Part shown: positions 6,193-7,986 of the stretch, piece by piece
Layout of the letters: each line of letters opens with the position of its first letter
Position numbering within the stretch: position 1 is the stretch's first letter
NCBI GenBank assembly: GCA_022866885.1
Contig: JALHWS010000037.1
Coordinates: 1-7,986 of the forward strand
Reading direction: 5' to 3'
Source of the DNA: Candidatus Microgenomates bacterium
GTDB lineage: Bacteria; Patescibacteriota; Microgenomatia; 2-02-FULL-39-11
Length of the DNA stretch: 7,986 bases
The notes under the pieces: generated by a model
What the model saw: only the letters and a program-made list of their open reading frames with translations
Database searches by the model: none
Told to the model about the DNA's origin: nothing
Position numbers and translations under genes: made by a program

Positions 6193-6615
6193 ATGGCCGA
6201 AGTCAATGAACAGCTTAATGGCCGAGTAGCTCTAGAAGTAAATTTTTCCACAGGAATCCCTCAAGCCATACCTATGAAAGGATTAATACTACAAGATGTT
6301 CATGTCAGTCCAATAGATCCTACGCATGATGTTTCGGGTCGAACTACTGATACGATTGGTTTTGGGGTAACAGAAACAGATATTTGCGCTATTCCTTCTT
6401 TTAGTATTAATCATGCACGAGAGTTAGCTAAACTTCCCGTCGAAAAAAGAGCCGATTATTTACGCGAACAAGGATTAACCCAGAGGGCTATCCGTCCTGA
6501 TGAAATATCCAATTTCCAAGAAGTTGTTACTAATTCCATAACACTAGCTTTACCGAGACAACCTTCTGTATCTGCCGCTCAGCTTGCTGATGTTACCGTT
6601 TTACCCCCATCTTGA
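6193..6615 (+). CDS. Hypothetical protein, start uncertain
   Basis: I do not recognise this protein. From the ATG at 6193 it has 140 residues, but the frame is open back to the codon after TAG at 6049-6051 (187 codons in all). The upstream part looks coding: it includes DLSLAQFVISKLKNIEAERA and AYEKECARIYHDM, a charged helix that may be coiled coil and runs straight into the 6193 Met. There is no ATG, GTG or TTG before 6193, only ATT codons at 6067 and 6070, and no Shine-Dalgarno at either place. The downstream part has a beta-rich stretch (VALEVNFSTG, MKGLILQDVHVSPID), a helix near ELAKLPVEKRADYL and a Pro/Ala-rich tail. There is no signal peptide or TM helix. The gene may use a rare ATT start, start at 6193, or have lost its real 5' end through the rearrangement suggested by the 5983-6078 inverted repeat. 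Confidence 0.55.
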   Translation: MAEVNEQLNGRVALEVNFSTGIPQAIPMKGLILQDVHVSPIDPTHDVSGRTTDTIGFGVTETDICAIPSFSINHARELAKLPVEKRADYLREQGLTQRAIRPDEISNFQEVVTNSITLALPRQPSVSAAQLADVTVLPPS

Positions 6616-6691
6616 TCTTAATGTTAATTACTCTCTGAAGTGTACGCAAAACGAGAAATCCCAAAGAGCATTTAGATTCTTTTTGACCATC

Positions 6692-6720
6692 TTGACAAAT
6701 GTATATGCCGCATATATACT
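6692..6720 (+). promoter_or_regulatory. Near-consensus promoter of the antitoxin gene
   Basis: A perfect TTGACA (6692-6697), a 17-bp spacer and TATACT (6715-6720, five of six) form a near-ideal sigma70-type promoter. The expected transcription start, about 7 bases after the -10, coincides with the A of the ATG at 6727. The mRNA should therefore be leaderless, in line with the absence of any Shine-Dalgarno. Confidence 0.82.
6702..6716. promoter_or_regulatory. Palindromic operator candidate between -35 and -10
   Basis: TATATG (6702-6707) and CATATA (6711-6716) are perfect inverted arms around CCG. The site fills the promoter spacer and overlaps two bases of the -10 box, so a bound protein would block RNA polymerase. 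Ribbon-helix-helix antitoxins commonly autorepress through such sites; binding by the adjacent gene product is inferred. Confidence 0.55.
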
Positions 6721-6726
6721 TTATTT

Positions 6727-7005
6727 ATGAAGAAAAAATTAAAAACAATTCCAACATTCAAAAATGAAGATGAGGAAAGAGAATTTTGGGGCACCCATGA
6801 TTCTACTGACCATATTGATTGGAGTAAGGCCGAAGAGGCGGTGTTTCCCAATCTCAAACCATCCACCCGTTCAATTTCCATCCGCCTGCCGGAATGGCTG
6901 ATCGCCAGGATCAAAGAGCTCGCCAATTTCCGTGATGTCCCTTATCAGTCTCTGATGAAGATTTTTTTGGCGGAACGGGTAAAACAGGAAATGTCCGTCA
7001 AATAA
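6727..7005 (+). CDS. CopG/BrnA-family ribbon-helix-helix antitoxin, no toxin partner visible
   Basis: A 92-residue protein of the CopG-antitoxin/BrnA type. The N-terminal segment IPTFKNEDEEREFW and the following HDSTDHIDW (residues 8-32) match the toxin-contacting region of the family. NLKPSTRSISIRLP forms the ribbon strand (about 48-54). Helices follow at 55-68 (EWLIARIKELANFR) and 72-88 (PYQSLMKIFLAERVKQE), giving a ribbon-helix-helix DNA-binding domain. The usual partner is a BrnT-type RNase toxin encoded next to it. Upstream is an unrelated-looking hypothetical gene on the same strand and downstream is the convergent ppdK, 5 bp away, so no toxin is present locally. The start at 6727 is chosen from the promoter geometry and the family N-terminus. 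The gene is probably autoregulated through the palindrome in its promoter. It could act as a free-standing regulator or a domesticated antitoxin. Confidence 0.85.
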   Translation: MKKKLKTIPTFKNEDEEREFWGTHDSTDHIDWSKAEEAVFPNLKPSTRSISIRLPEWLIARIKELANFRDVPYQSLMKIFLAERVKQEMSVK

Positions 7006-7010
7006 TTACT

Positions 7011-7986
7011 TTATTTTCCCAAAGCCGCTTGGGCGGCGGCTAACCTGGCAATCGGCACTCGGAAGGGTGAACAGGAAACATAATCCATCCCGTTTTTATG
7101 GCAAAAATGGATTGACCTGGGGTCTCCTCCGTGGTCGCCGCAGATGCCGATTTTCAGGTCTTTTCTCGCCCTTCGTCCCCGAGAAATGGCCATACTTATC
7201 AGTTCTCCAATCCCCTCCTCGTCCAAAATAGCAAAAGGATCTTCCGGTAAAATTCCTTTATCTAAATACTCAGGTAAAAAGCTGCCGATGTCATCTCTGG
7301 AAAAACCAAAACCCATCTGTGTTAAATCATTGGTCCCGAAGGAAAAAAACTCGGCTTCCTGGGCGATCTTTCCGGCAGTGATGCACGCTCTGGGAACCTC
7401 AATCATGGTCCCTACCAGATGGGGAATTTTTTTCAGGGAATATTTTTCCAACACTTCCCGGTATACCTCTTTGATGATTTCATTCTGGTGGGAATATTCT
7501 TTCACTTCGCCGACAACCGGGATCATAATTTCCGGTATGGCTTTGATTTTTTCTTTGAGCAGTTGGGCGGCCGCCTCAAAAATCGCCCTTACCTGCATCC
7601 GGGTGATTTCCGGATAAGTGATCCCCAGTCTTACTCCCCGATGTCCCATCATCGGATTGTTTTCACGAAGAGCGTGGACCCGTTTCTGGAAGTCAAACAA
7701 ACTGATTTTTAAATCTTTACAAAGTTCTTCCTGTTGCTTTCTTTCCCTGGGGACAAATTCATGCAGGGGCGGATCCATCAGCCTGATGGTCACCGGCAAA
7801 CCCCGCATGACCGAAAGCGTGTTTTTGATATCCGACTTCATGTACGGGAAAAGCTCATTAAGAGCTTTTTGCCTTTCCTCCTCATTTTTGGAGACAATCA
7901 TTTTCCGCAAAATAAAAAGGGCTTTATCGCTGCCTTTGCCGTAAAACATGTGTTCAATCCGGAAAAGACCGATCCCTTCGGCTCCG
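7011..7986 (-). CDS. ppdK: Pyruvate,phosphate dikinase, C-terminal part (cut by the window edge)
   Basis: This is the 3' portion of the gene. The frame stays open to the right edge (GAEGIGLFRIEHMF), so the ATG at 7949 is internal. About 324 of the usual 870-890 residues are visible, covering the PEP/pyruvate-binding TIM barrel. Landmarks are GLFRIEHMF (usually GLCRTEHMF), GLPVTIRLMDPPLHEF with a phosphate-binding Arg, MMGHRGVRLGI, SFGTNDLTQMGFGFSRDD, EDPFAILD, ICGDHGGDP, and the C-terminal YVSCSPFRVPIARLAAAQAA. The catalytic Cys in that last motif is at codon 7071-7073. The enzyme interconverts pyruvate + ATP + Pi and PEP + AMP + PPi, often in the glycolytic direction in anaerobes. The N-terminal ATP-grasp and the central His domains lie outside the window. 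It converges on the antitoxin gene with a 5-bp gap and no room for a separate terminator. Confidence 0.96.
   Translation of the reverse strand, partial: GAEGIGLFRIEHMFYGKGSDKALFILRKMIVSKNEEERQKALNELFPYMKSDIKNTLSVMRGLPVTIRLMDPPLHEFVPRERKQQEELCKDLKISLFDFQKRVHALRENNPMMGHRGVRLGITYPEITRMQVRAIFEAAAQLLKEKIKAIPEIMIPVVGEVKEYSHQNEIIKEVYREVLEKYSLKKIPHLVGTMIEVPRACITAGKIAQEAEFFSFGTNDLTQMGFGFSRDDIGSFLPEYLDKGILPEDPFAILDEEGIGELISMAISRGRRARKDLKIGICGDHGGDPRSIHFCHKNGMDYVSCSPFRVPIARLAAAQAALGK

Noticed and set aside
7144..7944. Plus-strand open frames opposite ppdK
   Set aside because: They are antisense to conserved PPDK catalytic sequence and their translations show no family features.

Overview
The window looks like a fragment of a small-genome uncultured bacterium, most plausibly a member of the Candidate Phyla Radiation (Patescibacteria). 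This is an inference from gene families, from palindromic intergenic repeats and from promoters that abut start codons. There is no rRNA, tRNA or marker gene here to fix the taxonomy. Both window ends cut through genes: a DUF4143-type AAA ATPase on the left and pyruvate,phosphate dikinase on the right.

Layout: 1-1118 (+) is a 5'-truncated AAA_14/DUF4143 ATPase. It converges, with a 6-bp overlap, on a minus-strand pair (1113-2550): an IPP-isomerase-like Nudix hydrolase and, upstream of it, an EamA/DMT permease. An imperfect GC-rich palindrome fills the 52 bp between the two. The Nudix gene carries a perfect 15-bp-arm palindrome inside its coding sequence, in phase with the codons. A divergent promoter region (about 2551-2656) leads to a PLP-dependent aminotransferase (2657-3964, +), whose mRNA appears to be leaderless. 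A 70-bp cloverleaf-like repeat (3981-4050) then separates it from a GTP-dependent PEP carboxykinase of archaeal-like type (4100-5920, +).

The stretch 5921-6726 is the least conventional part. It holds a 12-bp inverted repeat flanking 72 bp with a TTGACA box, a minus-strand open fragment without a start codon, and an unrecognised protein gene (6193-6615) whose reading frame extends upstream to 6052 without a standard start. Next is a solitary CopG/BrnA-family antitoxin gene (6727-7005). It is driven by a near-consensus promoter that contains a perfect palindrome and places the start codon at about +1. It converges on the 3' part of ppdK (7011-7986, -).

Functionally, PEPCK (oxaloacetate and GTP to PEP) and PPDK (pyruvate/PEP interconversion) together give control of the PEP-pyruvate-oxaloacetate node. 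The aminotransferase may feed amino-acid carbon to or from oxo-acids. The remaining genes do not form an obvious single pathway. I found no CRISPR array, transposase, recombinase or complete defence system. The observations most worth following are the coding palindrome in the Nudix gene, the possible invertible or rearranged segment at 5983-6078, and the leaderless promoters.
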